From Streptomyces sp. R33 (lineage in GTDB: Bacteria; Actinomycetota; Actinomycetes; Streptomycetales; Streptomycetaceae), in contig NZ_CP165727.1 in NCBI RefSeq assembly GCF_041200175.1, forward strand, positions 2,170,001 to 2,234,000: a DNA stretch of 64,000 nucleotides. Direction: 5' to 3'. Under the pieces are notes generated by a model. It saw only the letters and a list, made by a program, of their open reading frames with translations. It searched no databases and was not told the DNA's origin. Position numbers and translations under genes: made by a program. Shown piece after piece: positions 52,501 to 62,412 of the stretch. Within the stretch, counting starts at the first letter, position 1. Every line of letters starts with the position of its first letter.

Positions 52501-52813
52501 CGAGGAAGACGTCAAAGCAATGCAGTCGGTACTGACCGAGCTGGAGCGCAGCATCCGGGACTCCCTGAACTCCAACCCGCTCTGGCGCCAGGACTCCCTG
52601 CTGGCCCCCGACCCGGAACGCGACCAGCTCAGGAAGGACCGCACGGAACTGGAGGCACGCCTCGCCGCCGTCCCTGAACAGCTCGTGTCCGAGGCGGCGG
52701 CCCTTCGCCACCGGTACGCGGACCCGGTCGCCCGCCGCTTCCCCGTGGCGGTCACCTTCCTCGTCCCCGCCTCCCTGACCGTAGCCGCTCCTTCCCACCA
52801 GGCAGGCCACTGA
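49532..52813 (+). CDS. drmD: DISARM class 1 SNF2-like helicase DrmD
   Basis: The 1093-residue SF2 helicase has Walker A in DVGLGKTIEAG (Lys161), the DEVH box at about 269-272, motif III SATPHNG at about 306, and helicase motifs V-VI in TDSASEGINLQ and the arginine-rich WNPNRLEQRNGRVDRHGQ. These are the SNF2/RapA type. The C-terminal third (about 700-1090) is the DrmD-specific extension. TTG 49532 was chosen with GGGAG six bases upstream; GTG 49541 is possible. The stop overlaps the methylase start by one base. In class 1 DISARM this protein is the distinguishing component and is required for restriction of phage DNA together with DrmABC. Confidence 0.93.
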   Translation: MTRVGIEEVDEADEAVPTVGQLVTVRNRNWVATAVERSSITVEEPGSPLFAEAQHLVSLVSVDGDSGDEELRVLWELEPGATAREQHALPSPVSGFDDPAKLDAFLDAVRWGSVATADKTLLQAPFRSGVKPEDYQLDPVVRALQMPRTNLLIADDVGLGKTIEAGLVMQELMLRHRARTMLIVCPASLTLQWRDEMRDKFGLGFKIVDAELLKELRRSRGLYANPWTHYPRLIVSIDWLKRERPMALLRSILPPAPQYPRAFDLLVVDEVHTCAPSGSGKYAVDSQRTDAIKTLAPHSEHRLFLSATPHNGYLESFTALLALLDGHRFARTLEPSEEAKAQVMVRRLKRDLPPNWDGSPRFPERDLDHPLEVVYDAATRDAYAKLDLYAQSRRETISGQLTLQGTAPSRAADFVVTLLKRRFLSSPKAFANTVDTHLKTMLARGRHNEAELEYDRGTYTVAEKVLAKMIGQLDETAEDDAAFAETAQEALATVRRFAPPLTPAEQKLLEDLRDWGDHNSEKSDGKFTAFLGWLRATVQRNGTDGVSGSWDGERVIVFTEYRDTQRWLHERLISAGVPNEAIAQLYGGQDRDERERVKNVFQDDPGVDPVRILLATDSASEGINLQNHCHRVLHWEIPWNPNRLEQRNGRVDRHGQTAAKVEIVHFVPEGWDQQREEDTGFTEGTLEDAMAFLGVAVRKVEQIRTDLGSAGEVIASQVEQKMLGKRSSWQTTDREIQRLAGKAVLKIERNLAHDLQQAQEQLTRTRTELNLNPETIERVVRTALRLAHKKDLIETSSPRGVNARCFKLPELKEGWAQARNDGLRHPVSGKERPVTFDQNYAGRTDVVLLHLNHRLVDLCLRLLRAELWSQDEHGAYLSRVTARIVPGDLLRNPAVIAHGRVVLTGNRGVRLHEQIALAGGSIEHGKLVVEKNPEALEQWLTAASQEAPPPEFLDRLTALWGVLETPLSKALQTESNKIARKQRKVLDKRCEEDVKAMQSVLTELERSIRDSLNSNPLWRQDSLLAPDPERDQLRKDRTELEARLAAVPEQLVSEAAALRHRYADPVARRFPVAVTFLVPASLTVAAPSHQAGH

Positions 52814-55800
52814 TGCCAACGCGCACCCGCTTCCCGAAAACGGAGCAGCAGACCCCGATCGAGCAGCACGCCGAGTGGCTCAACCTGCTTCGTCCGGACG
52901 GGCCGTTCCTCACCGCGAAGATCCTCGCGGACGCATTCCCGCAAGGCCTTGACGTTGTCGACACTCCCCTGCGCGGCCGCCTCCGGCAGGCCTGGGCCGA
53001 GCTTCAGGCCGAACCGGCGACGCTGTGCAGCGCCTGGCAGCACCTGATCCTGGAAGAACTGCTCGGCTACCAGGGCCAGGCACTGCGCCAAGGCTCGATG
53101 CTGCCCCGCGAACTCACCGACCACCCCGGCACAGCCCCCGACGCATTGCTCATGGGCCCTCCCGACCCGACCAGCGGCATGCCCGGCGCGGCCGAACGCG
53201 CCCTCATCTACCGCCGCCCCTGGGGCGAACCCCTCACCCGCGCCACGAAGGGCTTGCCGTCGGCGGCCGAGCAGGCCGCCGAGCTGTGCCGGCGTCGTGC
53301 CGTCCCCCTCGCGCTGCTCACCAACGGAACCTTCTGGGTCCTCGTCCACGCCCGGCCCAAAGCACCGACCTCGGTGGCGGTCTTCGATGCCGACACCTGG
53401 TTCGAGGAACCGCTGCTGCTGCGCGCCTTCACCTCGCTGCTCGGTGTCCGCTGCGCCGCGATCGCGCCCAAGGACAGCGAGGGCAAAGACACCGACTCCC
53501 TCGCCGCCCTGTTCACCCGCACAGCCGACGACACGACCGCCGTCACCAAGACCCTCGGCAAGCAGGTCCGCGCGGCCGTCGAACTCCTTGTCGCGGAGCT
53601 CTCCCGCCTCGACCGTGAGGCCGACGGCGTCGTGCTGGAAGGCGTCGCGCCGCGGACCGTCTACCGCGCTGCGCTGACCGTGATGATGCGGATCGTGTTC
53701 CTCCTCTACGCGGAGGAACAGGGCCTGCTCCCGGCCGACGACGAGCTGTACGCCGACTCGTACTCGGTCACGAAGCTCTACGACCGCCTCGATCAGGACG
53801 ACGCTGACATCGCCGACCGCTGGAAGGCCGCCTGGCCCACCCTGCTCGCCACCTTCCAGGCCATCCACGGCGGGGCCCGGCACCCGGACATGTGGATCCC
53901 CGCATACGGCGGATCGCTGTTCGACCCGAAGCGGTTTGCCTGGCTGGAACGCCTTAAGGTCACCGATCGTGTCGTCTTCGCCATGCTTGACGCCCTAATC
54001 AAACTCAAGCGCACCACGCCTGCAGGCAAGGTCACTTCGACGGAACGCCTGTCCTACAAGGGCCTCGACGTCGAGCAGATCGGCCATGTCTACGAGGGCT
54101 TGCTCGAACACTCCGCCATTCGGCTCGACGAGACACGCCTCGGGCTCAAGGGCAAGGCTGGTGTCGACGTCAAGCTGGCTGACCTTGAAGAGTGGAGCGC
54201 GGCGGGTCACCTCCAGGCCAAGACCGTCAAGCTCGCCGGCCTGACGGCGAAGCAGTTCACCGCCGCAATCGCGACCGAGCCGACCGGCGCACAGATCGGT
54301 ACCCTCGACGCAGCCTGCGACAACGATCCCGAGCTCGCCGACCGAGTGCGGCCATTCTTCGGCCTGCTGCGCTCCGACCTGCGTCACGAGCCGGTTGTTC
54401 ACCCTGCCGGGACGGTCATCGTCACCCAGGTCGGCGACCGGCGCGACTCCGGCACGCATTACACACCGCGCGCGCTCGCCGAAGAGATCATCCTGCATAC
54501 CCTCGACCCGCTGTGCTTCTCACCCGGCTCCCCGGACGGTGTTCCGCGACCCGCCGATGGGAGCCAGCCGCCCGAGTGGCAAGTTCGTCCGGCATCGGAA
54601 CTCCTGGCGCTCAAGGTCCTCGACCCCGCAATGGGCTCCGGCGCGTTCCTGGTCTCGGCATGCCGGTACTTGTCGGAGCGGGTCGTGGAGGCATGGGACC
54701 GCGATGGGCTGCCGGACGCGGTCGGTGCGCGTCTCGACGAGCATCGCGAGGACCGCGACGCGAAACTCCTTGAAGCCTGTCGCATGGTTGCCGACCGCTG
54801 CCTTTACGGTGTCGACACAGATGAGATGGCGGTGGAACTCGCCAAGCTCTCTCTTTGGTTGGTCACTCTGGCGAAGGGCCGTCCGTTCAACTTTGTTGAC
54901 CACGCGCTACGCTGCGGCGACTCCCTCATCGGCTGCTTGACGGCGGACCAGATCGAAGCCTTCCACCTCAACCCGGGTGAAGGCCATCGCCTCAACGCTC
55001 GTCTCAGCGGGGAAATCGACAAGATCACTGGCCCGTTGCTCTCGCAGGCAGCGGAGCTGCGCCGTGACATCGAGCAACACGAGGTCGTCGACATCCGAGA
55101 CGCCCGGGCGAAGGCTAAGAAGCTCGTCGAGGCCGAAGCGCTGACGGAACAACTTCGCCTTGCTGCCGACGCTCTGGTTGCGGCGAAACTATCCACCGCA
55201 ACGACCAAGTCCAATGATGCGTACGATAACCGCCTCGCTTCCATCGCCGACCTCGTTGAGCAGGCGCTGCTGGGAGACAAGGCCGCAGCAGCCGAGGCCC
55301 GCACGATCGTCGATGGCTGGCTCCTCGGGTCCAGCGGCGGGTCGCGCACGGTCCCGCTGCGCCCGCTGCATTGGCCGCTCGAGTTCCCTGAGATCTTTGC
55401 CGATTTCACGCGCGGCGATCACCGCTTCGACGCTGTAGTGGGAAACCCACCATTCTCGGGCGCAATGGATATCCGCAGCCGAATTGGTATTGATTGCTTG
55501 AGCTATATTGGGCAGGTTGTCGCAAATGGCTCGACAGCTGGAGGCAGGGCAGATCTGTGCACCTATTTCCTACTAAGAAATTCCCAGCTTGCCCCAAAGC
55601 GGCGTATGGCAATCATCGCAAGCAACACGATTGCCCAGGGAGATTCCCGGGAGGTTGGCATCGCGAGGGCGATGGCGCATGACTGGGAGATCTTTCGCGC
55701 AATCAAATCTCAGCCGTGGATCGGTGCGGCAAATGTTTTCGTATCGCTGATTTGGTTGAGAAGTGACGGACTCGACGATCAGGCAATTCTCGATGGTGTC

Positions 55801-56928
55801 AGCGTGCCAAGGATCGACTCGAGCCTGACTCGACCATCCCGAGTAACTGGCGACCCGCATGAGCTCAAGATGTTTTCTGGGCGATCCTCGCAGGGGTGCA
55901 TCACGGTTGGCACGGGCTTCGTGATTGAAACGAGCAAAGCCCAGGCGCTCATCGCCGCCGACCAACGCAATCGCGAAGTAGTCCGCCCATACCTGATCGG
56001 CGATGACGTTAATAACGATCCGCAATCACTGGCGAGTCGCTGGGCTATCGATTTCTTTGAAATGTCCCTTTCGGAGGCGCAAGAATATCCGGATCCGCTC
56101 GCCATTGTCGAGCGCGAAGTCAAGCCTTGGCGGCAAGAAGTCAAGCCCAATGGTGAATATGTACGCCGCAAGCCGCTGCCGCAGCGCTGGTGGCAGTACG
56201 GGGATAAGCGAAAGGCGATGCGTGACGCCATTTCGAGTCTCGATAAGGTAGTCGTTATTGGCCGGGTAAGCAAATACGGCCTCCCGAACGTTGTCCCAAC
56301 TGGCCAGATTTACTCTGATCAGTTGGTCGTCTTTTATGAATCTGATCACGCCGCCATGCTCGCACTACTCACCAGCGCCTGGCACTTCAACTGGTGGACG
56401 GTCAAGGGTGAGTCGACGATGAAATCAGACCCCCGCTACACCCCCTCCGACGGCTTCGACACGTTCCCGCAGCCGGAACTCACCCCGCGCACCCGGGCTG
56501 CCGGCGAGGATCTAGATACCTACCGTCGCCATGTCCAGCTATCGCGGACACCACAACTCGGCATGACCGACCTCTACAACGAGGTCCACAACCCAGCAAA
56601 CCTCGACGCCGATATCCAGCGCCTGCGCGATATCCATGTCGAGATCGACGAAGCCGTCACTGAGTCCTACCTCGCCCACCCTCTCGCGGCGCACTTCGGC
56701 TGGACGCCGCTCGTGCTGAACCACGGCTTCCACGAGACAGTCCATGGCCTGCGCTGGACTGTCGCCCCGGATGTCCAGATCGAGATGAACGACCGTCTCC
56801 TCGAACTCAACCACGCCCTGTACGAAGACGAGGTCCGCCGTGGCCTCCACAACAAAAAGGGCCCCGCCAAGCCCAGGAAGACTGTTGTCCCCGCAGCGAC
56901 CCCGGATCCCGGTGATGGGCTCTGGTAG
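52813..56928 (+). CDS. drmMI: DISARM class 1 adenine-specific methylase DrmMI
   Basis: This 1371-residue protein is a large Eco57I/BREX-type N6-adenine methyltransferase. The AdoMet motif is DPAMGSGAFLV (Asp604), and the catalytic NPPF motif is VGNPPFSGAMD (Asn878). The N-terminal third (about 1-300) is the helical region usual in type IIG-like methylases without an evident nuclease motif. Residues after about 880 form the target recognition domain, where the DNA is clearly lower in GC (about 55430-56400) than the rest. It overlaps drmD. It marks host DNA so that DISARM does not attack it. Confidence 0.93.
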   Translation: MPTRTRFPKTEQQTPIEQHAEWLNLLRPDGPFLTAKILADAFPQGLDVVDTPLRGRLRQAWAELQAEPATLCSAWQHLILEELLGYQGQALRQGSMLPRELTDHPGTAPDALLMGPPDPTSGMPGAAERALIYRRPWGEPLTRATKGLPSAAEQAAELCRRRAVPLALLTNGTFWVLVHARPKAPTSVAVFDADTWFEEPLLLRAFTSLLGVRCAAIAPKDSEGKDTDSLAALFTRTADDTTAVTKTLGKQVRAAVELLVAELSRLDREADGVVLEGVAPRTVYRAALTVMMRIVFLLYAEEQGLLPADDELYADSYSVTKLYDRLDQDDADIADRWKAAWPTLLATFQAIHGGARHPDMWIPAYGGSLFDPKRFAWLERLKVTDRVVFAMLDALIKLKRTTPAGKVTSTERLSYKGLDVEQIGHVYEGLLEHSAIRLDETRLGLKGKAGVDVKLADLEEWSAAGHLQAKTVKLAGLTAKQFTAAIATEPTGAQIGTLDAACDNDPELADRVRPFFGLLRSDLRHEPVVHPAGTVIVTQVGDRRDSGTHYTPRALAEEIILHTLDPLCFSPGSPDGVPRPADGSQPPEWQVRPASELLALKVLDPAMGSGAFLVSACRYLSERVVEAWDRDGLPDAVGARLDEHREDRDAKLLEACRMVADRCLYGVDTDEMAVELAKLSLWLVTLAKGRPFNFVDHALRCGDSLIGCLTADQIEAFHLNPGEGHRLNARLSGEIDKITGPLLSQAAELRRDIEQHEVVDIRDARAKAKKLVEAEALTEQLRLAADALVAAKLSTATTKSNDAYDNRLASIADLVEQALLGDKAAAAEARTIVDGWLLGSSGGSRTVPLRPLHWPLEFPEIFADFTRGDHRFDAVVGNPPFSGAMDIRSRIGIDCLSYIGQVVANGSTAGGRADLCTYFLLRNSQLAPKRRMAIIASNTIAQGDSREVGIARAMAHDWEIFRAIKSQPWIGAANVFVSLIWLRSDGLDDQAILDGVSVPRIDSSLTRPSRVTGDPHELKMFSGRSSQGCITVGTGFVIETSKAQALIAADQRNREVVRPYLIGDDVNNDPQSLASRWAIDFFEMSLSEAQEYPDPLAIVEREVKPWRQEVKPNGEYVRRKPLPQRWWQYGDKRKAMRDAISSLDKVVVIGRVSKYGLPNVVPTGQIYSDQLVVFYESDHAAMLALLTSAWHFNWWTVKGESTMKSDPRYTPSDGFDTFPQPELTPRTRAAGEDLDTYRRHVQLSRTPQLGMTDLYNEVHNPANLDADIQRLRDIHVEIDEAVTESYLAHPLAAHFGWTPLVLNHGFHETVHGLRWTVAPDVQIEMNDRLLELNHALYEDEVRRGLHNKKGPAKPRKTVVPAATPDPGDGLW

Positions 56929-57016
56929 GGGCCTTCCAGCACCGGAGCCCACGTGCGGCACAAGCTTTGGCTGCGTTGCGCCGCGCTGTCAGTGGCTCGT
57001 CCTATCGTTGTGACCC

Positions 57017-60000
57017 ATGAGCGATAAGTTGCCGCCCGCGACGTCGAACAGCCCGGTGCTGGCTGTCCCGTCCCCAGGCTCGATACGTGACGAGCTGGCC
57101 AAGCTCGTGGTGCTGGACCTGCTCGGACCGGTGGGCGGCGACCAGGAGGAGGTTGCTGACTCCCCGACCGACTGGTACGTGCTCGGGCGGCTCGCGCCGA
57201 ACGGCACAACGATCGTGCCGGAGGAGATGGACGCCTCGCTCGGCGACAGTGAGCTGCCGGGCACGGATGAAGGGTCGCCGGACACGGACGCGCCGAACGT
57301 GCCGAGTCTGGCCCCGTCATCGGTCGGATTCACCGCGCGGGTACGCGGTGATGCCGACCGGCTGGAGGTGACCGGGCGGTGGGCACGTTACGTCCGCTCA
57401 CACTCGACGGATCCGAGCATCGAAAAGCTGATCTGGCGGCGCACGCCCCACACCGGCTGCGTTCCGGTCAAGCTGGTCGAGGGCCTGGTCGAGGCTCTGG
57501 TGCTCGACTCCGAGGACGAGAAGGTAGTGCTGCGCGGCCGGGTGCGGCGTTTCCATGACGACTGGCTGGTCACGCTCTTCCTTGTCAATACCACCGAGAC
57601 CGACTCCAACTCCGCGCTGCACTGGGTGTTCCAGGCCGAGCTGTCAGCGGAGGGCGTGGACGGCGCGGCGGTGTTCCTGCCCCGGCACGAGCCTGGATCC
57701 GGAGGCGATGCCCTCGACCAGGGCGAGCAGCGGCGGTTGGCCATGGCCTACCGGTTCAGCCCGGAGTTCGCGGTGGGGCACGCGACAGGGGTGAGCGCGA
57801 CGGCCAGTGGCTCCGACCCGATGAGAGCGGTCTCTGTCTACACCAAGGCCGCGCCGGAGTACGACATCGCGCAAACCGACGCGCCGTCGTTCGACAGCGA
57901 TCCGGACCTCCCGGAGCTGGTGGACCTGTTGGTCGACATGGAGGAACTCGGCGCGTGCGAGCCGCAGCGCCTGCGAGCGGGACTGATGCCGCTTGTGGCC
58001 GGTTATCGGGCGTGGATCGAGCGGGCCGAGGCGCGGATCGGACAGGACGGCCAGTATCTCGACGAGTACGCAGATCAGGCCGCGGAGGCGCTGGCCGAGG
58101 CGAAGCGGGCAGCCGACCGGATCGAAGCGGGCATCGAGCTGGTGCTCGGTGACCCGGATGCCCTGGCCGCCTTCCGCTTCGCGAACAGCGCGATGCACCT
58201 GCAGCGTATCCACACACGGGTCGCCTCCGCCCGACGCCGTGACGGATCCCGCGACCCTGACTCGGTGTTCCGCGACGAGGACAAGCCGGCCAACCGCTCC
58301 TGGCGTCCCTTCCAGCTCGCGTTCCTGTTGCTGAACCTTCCCGCGCTGACCGATCCGGCGCATCCGGAACGTGCCACGGGAGCCGAAGCAGTGGCGGACC
58401 TCCTGTGGTTCCCCACCGGTGGCGGCAAGACCGAGGCGTACCTCGGCCTGACCGCGTACACCCTCGCCATCCGCCGGCTGCGACCGGACCTCGGCGGTCT
58501 CGACGCGGGCCACGGGGTCGCCGTCCTGATGCGCTACACCCTGCGGCTGCTGACGATCCAGCAGTTCCAGCGTGCCACGGCGCTGATCTGCGCGTGCGAG
58601 GTCCTGCGCCGCGGCGACGAGGCTCGATGGGGTGCAGAACCGTTCCGGATCGGCCTGTGGGTCGGGGGGAAGGTGTCCCCGAACACGACCGACAAGGCCA
58701 TGGACTGGGTCAAGGACGTCCGCAGGGCGAGCGGGAAACCCCATCAGAACTCTGGCAGCCCCTACCAGCTCACCAGTTGCCCATGGTGCGGAACGAAGAT
58801 CGAGAAGGGCCGGGACGTCCAGGTCGACAAGACCCTTCGCCGCACCTTCCTGCGCTGCCCCGAGCTGTTCGGCTGCCCCTTCGGCGGTGGCGACCCGAAC
58901 GGTGAAGGTCTGCCGGTCGTCGTCGTTGACGAGGAAATCTACCGGCTGTTGCCGAGCCTTGTGATCGCGACCGTCGACAAGTTCGCGCAGCTCACCTGGA
59001 ACGGGCGCACCCAGGCCCTGTTCGGCCGCGCCTCCCAGCACTGCTCCCGGCACGGCTACGTCACCGCCCAGATCGCCGAGGAGGACTGGGAAGCCACCAG
59101 CCATCTCGCGGAAGGACGCTATCGCGCCGCTACGCTCACCGCGGCCATGCCGGTGCGTCCCCCGGACCTGATCGTGCAGGACGAGCTGCACCTGATCTCC
59201 GGTCCGCTCGGTTCGCTGACCGGCTTGTACGAAGCTGCCGTGGACCGCCTTGCCACCTGGGAGTACGCGCCGGGCAAGACGGCGCGGCCCAAGGTGATCG
59301 CCTCGACGGCCACTGTGAGGCGCGCCGAACGGCAGATTCATGCCCTGTTCGACCGGCGCACCGGGGTCTTCCCACCACAGGGCCTGGAGATCGGGGACAG
59401 CTTCTTCGCCAGACAGCGGCCCAAGGACTCGCACCCCGGCCGCCGCTACATCGGGATCTGCGCGCAGGGAGTGCGCACGAAGTCCACGATGATCCGGGTG
59501 TACGTCGCGGTGCTCGCCGCCGCGCAGACCGTGCACAAGAAGTACGGGCACAACCCGGTGACGGATCCCTACATGACCCTCGTCGGCTACTTCAACAGCC
59601 TGCGCGATCTGGGCGGCATGCGTCTGTCGGTCGAGGACGATGTCTCCACCCGACTGGAGCGGATCAACGAACGCGGCTTGTCGAGGCGCTACGACCTGCG
59701 GCTTGAGGAACTCACCTCGCGCCTGACCTCGGAGAAGATCCCGGACATCCTGCAGCAACTGGAGTACACCTTCCCCCGGGCGAACAAACTGACACCGATC
59801 GACGTGCTCCTGGCAACCAATATGATCGCCGTCGGAGTCGACGTCTCCCGCCTCGGCGTCATGATTGTCGCCAACCAGCCGAAATCCACCGCCGAGTACA
59901 TCCAGGCCACCAGCCGCGTCGGCCGCGCCGCCCCCGGCCTCGTCTTCACCGTGTTCAACTGGGCCCGCCCGCGCGACCTGTCCCACTACGAGACCTTCGA

Positions 60001-60544
60001 ACACTTCCACGCCACCGTGTACCGGCATGTCGAAGCGCTCTCGGTCACCCCGTTCGCCGAACGCGCGATAGACCGTGGCCTCACCGGGGTACTGGTGGCG
60101 CTCGCCCGCAACCTCGAGGCCGGCGACAACGGCAACCTCGGTGCGCAGACCTTCGATACGCACAGCAGCAAGGCCGACCACATCGTCCGCTACCTGGAGC
60201 GCCGCGCCGGCGAGGTCGCCACCGACCGGTCCGTCGGAAGCCGGGTACGCGAGGAACTCGACAGCATCCTGGACTTGTGGGCACGCGAACAGCGCCGCCC
60301 CGCCGCCCGACTCGCGTTCAACGCCAAGGGCAAGGCCGACGACATCGTTGGCTTGCTCCACAGCCCGGACTCAGGCCCGTGGAAGCGCACATCCTGTCCC
60401 ACCTCGCTGCGTGAAGTCGAGCCAGGTATCCGACTGGTGCTGCGGACCGCTCCGGGTAACGCCGACGACCACGAGCAGCACCCGTTCCTCCCGCGCCCGA
60501 ACCCGGACGCCAACGGCGCCGGACACGAAGGGGACCTCTCATGA
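57017..60544 (+). CDS. drmA: DISARM helicase DrmA
   Basis: DrmA is the core helicase-like protein of DISARM and binds DNA ends together with DrmB. The 1175-residue product has Walker A in FPTGGGKTEAY (residues 466-472), the DELH box (Asp722) in IVQDELHLISGPLGSL, motif III-like IASTATVRRA and motifs V-VI in ATNMIAVGVDVSRLG and YIQATSRVGRAAPG. ATG 57017 lies 88 bases after drmMI, so a separate internal promoter is possible; the two genes are on the same strand. Its stop overlaps the drmB start. Confidence 0.93.
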   Translation: MSDKLPPATSNSPVLAVPSPGSIRDELAKLVVLDLLGPVGGDQEEVADSPTDWYVLGRLAPNGTTIVPEEMDASLGDSELPGTDEGSPDTDAPNVPSLAPSSVGFTARVRGDADRLEVTGRWARYVRSHSTDPSIEKLIWRRTPHTGCVPVKLVEGLVEALVLDSEDEKVVLRGRVRRFHDDWLVTLFLVNTTETDSNSALHWVFQAELSAEGVDGAAVFLPRHEPGSGGDALDQGEQRRLAMAYRFSPEFAVGHATGVSATASGSDPMRAVSVYTKAAPEYDIAQTDAPSFDSDPDLPELVDLLVDMEELGACEPQRLRAGLMPLVAGYRAWIERAEARIGQDGQYLDEYADQAAEALAEAKRAADRIEAGIELVLGDPDALAAFRFANSAMHLQRIHTRVASARRRDGSRDPDSVFRDEDKPANRSWRPFQLAFLLLNLPALTDPAHPERATGAEAVADLLWFPTGGGKTEAYLGLTAYTLAIRRLRPDLGGLDAGHGVAVLMRYTLRLLTIQQFQRATALICACEVLRRGDEARWGAEPFRIGLWVGGKVSPNTTDKAMDWVKDVRRASGKPHQNSGSPYQLTSCPWCGTKIEKGRDVQVDKTLRRTFLRCPELFGCPFGGGDPNGEGLPVVVVDEEIYRLLPSLVIATVDKFAQLTWNGRTQALFGRASQHCSRHGYVTAQIAEEDWEATSHLAEGRYRAATLTAAMPVRPPDLIVQDELHLISGPLGSLTGLYEAAVDRLATWEYAPGKTARPKVIASTATVRRAERQIHALFDRRTGVFPPQGLEIGDSFFARQRPKDSHPGRRYIGICAQGVRTKSTMIRVYVAVLAAAQTVHKKYGHNPVTDPYMTLVGYFNSLRDLGGMRLSVEDDVSTRLERINERGLSRRYDLRLEELTSRLTSEKIPDILQQLEYTFPRANKLTPIDVLLATNMIAVGVDVSRLGVMIVANQPKSTAEYIQATSRVGRAAPGLVFTVFNWARPRDLSHYETFEHFHATVYRHVEALSVTPFAERAIDRGLTGVLVALARNLEAGDNGNLGAQTFDTHSSKADHIVRYLERRAGEVATDRSVGSRVREELDSILDLWAREQRRPAARLAFNAKGKADDIVGLLHSPDSGPWKRTSCPTSLREVEPGIRLVLRTAPGNADDHEQHPFLPRPNPDANGAGHEGDLS

Positions 60545-62412
60545 CCATCACCGCCGACGGGACGCGCTCGGCAAGCAACCTGCGGGTCGGGGAGCTGAGG
60601 CCCAGCCAACTGCTTCACACCTACGGTGTCGGCGCAGTCGCGGACCTCCCGAATCTCTCTGTGATGGTCCTCGGGCTCGACGAGTGGGAGCTGGAGAAGG
60701 CCGCTATCGTACCGGAGGAACGGCTGCTGGCGGCGGTGCGCAGCAAGGTCGGCGCCCAGGTGCAGAACCTGCGGATGCCTCCGTACACGCCGGAGGATCC
60801 AAACGACTTCACCGGCGCCTGGTCCCGGATCGGTGTGCCGGTCGCGGTGTTCCCGGGCTGGCTGCGCTGCACCGACACTCGGTGCAACCGGCTCGCCCCG
60901 GCCGATTCCGGGCTCTTTCACCTGCTGCCCAACAGCGTGGCACCCGACCAGACCCGCTTCGTCCACTCCTGCCGCGAGACCGGCCGTAAACGGCCGACCG
61001 CGGTGCCGGCCAGGTTCGTCTCTGCCTGCCCGGCCGGCCATGTGGACGACTTCCCGTGGATGTACTTCGTCCACCGTGGCGCCCCCTACGGGGCGGACCA
61101 CACACTGAAGCTCGTCGAGCGCGGTACCACCGGCGAGGCCGCGAACATCTTCGTCGAATGCTCCTGCGAGGTGAAGGCCCGATCCATGGCCGAGGCGATC
61201 GGTACCCGTAGCGAACAGGTACTCCCTGCCTGCCGGGGTCGGCACCCGCACCTGGGAACCTTCGAATCTTGCACCGAACAGACCCGGACCATGGCACTGG
61301 GCGCGACGAACGGCTGGTTCGCCATGCAGTTGCGGGTTTTCTCCATCCCGCACGCCGAGAATCCGGTGGACAGCGCCGTGGCCGAACATTGGGCCGGGCT
61401 CCGGGTGGTGGCACAGCTGCCCCGCGAGACCGCGCGCCTGGTCCTTCCCACCCAGGTTATGTGGCCACAACTCGAACGCTTCGGCGCGGACGAGGTGTTG
61501 GACGCGATCTCGCGACACCAGGGAGAGAACCAGGCCAGCACCGCCGAAGACACCGACGCATTGGACATCTCCGGACCGGAATGGCTTGCCTTCATCGGCA
61601 GCCCGCAGAACCACCCTGACTTCAGCGTCAGCAACGAGCCCGTCCCAGCCGTACACCGCGACTGGCTCGGCCAGGTGCGCCTGGTCAAGCGCTTGCGCGA
61701 GGTATCCGCGCTATACGGATTCAGTCGGATCGACGCGCCGGAATGGGGCTCCGCGACCAGCGGAGGCGAGGCCCTGGAGGAGAACCGCGCGCCCCTCTCC
61801 AGCTCCGCGCCGATCTGGCTGCCCTGCGCGGAAACCCGCGGCGAGGGGATCTTCCTTCGCTTCGACGAGAAGCGGATCAGCGCCTGGGAACAGGACCCGA
61901 ATGTCATCCGCCGGACCAGAACGCTGATGAAGGCACACGAGAAGTGGTGCACCCAGCGCCGCACCGCCGCAGAGTGGCCAGGCATCCGCTATGTGCTGCT
62001 GCACACCTTCTCCCACGTCCTGATCCGAGAGTTCGCTCTTGAGTGCGGGTACGGCGCCTCCGGAATAGGCGAGCGGATCTACGCGCGCTCCGGTGCAGAT
62101 CCAATGGCCGGCATCCTGCTCTACACCGCAGCCCCCGACAGCGAGGGCACCCTCGGCGGGCTGGTCAGCCTCGGTGGACAGCACAGACTTGGTGCGTTGA
62201 TCGATCAAGCGCTCGAAGCTGCGCGGCTGTGCGGCTCGGATCCGCTGTGCGCCGACCACGACCCGGTCGCCCACGGTCGCCTGCACGGTGCTGCCTGTCA
62301 CGCCTGTCTGTTCGCGGCGGAAACGTCCTGCGAACGGGGCAACCACTTCCTCGATCGCGAACTGCTCGTAGAAACATTCAGCGGCCGACCAGGCGGGTTC
62401 TTCACAGCATGA
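60541..62412 (+). CDS. drmB: DISARM DUF1998 protein DrmB
   Basis: This 623-residue DUF1998-family protein partners DrmA. The diagnostic C-terminal segment is YVLLHTFSHVLIREFALECG, then YGASGIGERIYAR, followed by a cysteine cluster (HDPVAHGRLHGAACHACLFA and ETSCERGNHFLDR) that likely binds zinc. The N-terminal part includes further cysteines (RCTDTRCNRLAP; CSCEVKARS; ACRGRHPHLG). ATG 60541 overlaps the drmA stop (ATGA). In DISARM the DrmAB complex recognises foreign DNA and is needed for protection. Confidence 0.93.
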   Translation: MTITADGTRSASNLRVGELRPSQLLHTYGVGAVADLPNLSVMVLGLDEWELEKAAIVPEERLLAAVRSKVGAQVQNLRMPPYTPEDPNDFTGAWSRIGVPVAVFPGWLRCTDTRCNRLAPADSGLFHLLPNSVAPDQTRFVHSCRETGRKRPTAVPARFVSACPAGHVDDFPWMYFVHRGAPYGADHTLKLVERGTTGEAANIFVECSCEVKARSMAEAIGTRSEQVLPACRGRHPHLGTFESCTEQTRTMALGATNGWFAMQLRVFSIPHAENPVDSAVAEHWAGLRVVAQLPRETARLVLPTQVMWPQLERFGADEVLDAISRHQGENQASTAEDTDALDISGPEWLAFIGSPQNHPDFSVSNEPVPAVHRDWLGQVRLVKRLREVSALYGFSRIDAPEWGSATSGGEALEENRAPLSSSAPIWLPCAETRGEGIFLRFDEKRISAWEQDPNVIRRTRTLMKAHEKWCTQRRTAAEWPGIRYVLLHTFSHVLIREFALECGYGASGIGERIYARSGADPMAGILLYTAAPDSEGTLGGLVSLGGQHRLGALIDQALEAARLCGSDPLCADHDPVAHGRLHGAACHACLFAAETSCERGNHFLDRELLVETFSGRPGGFFTA

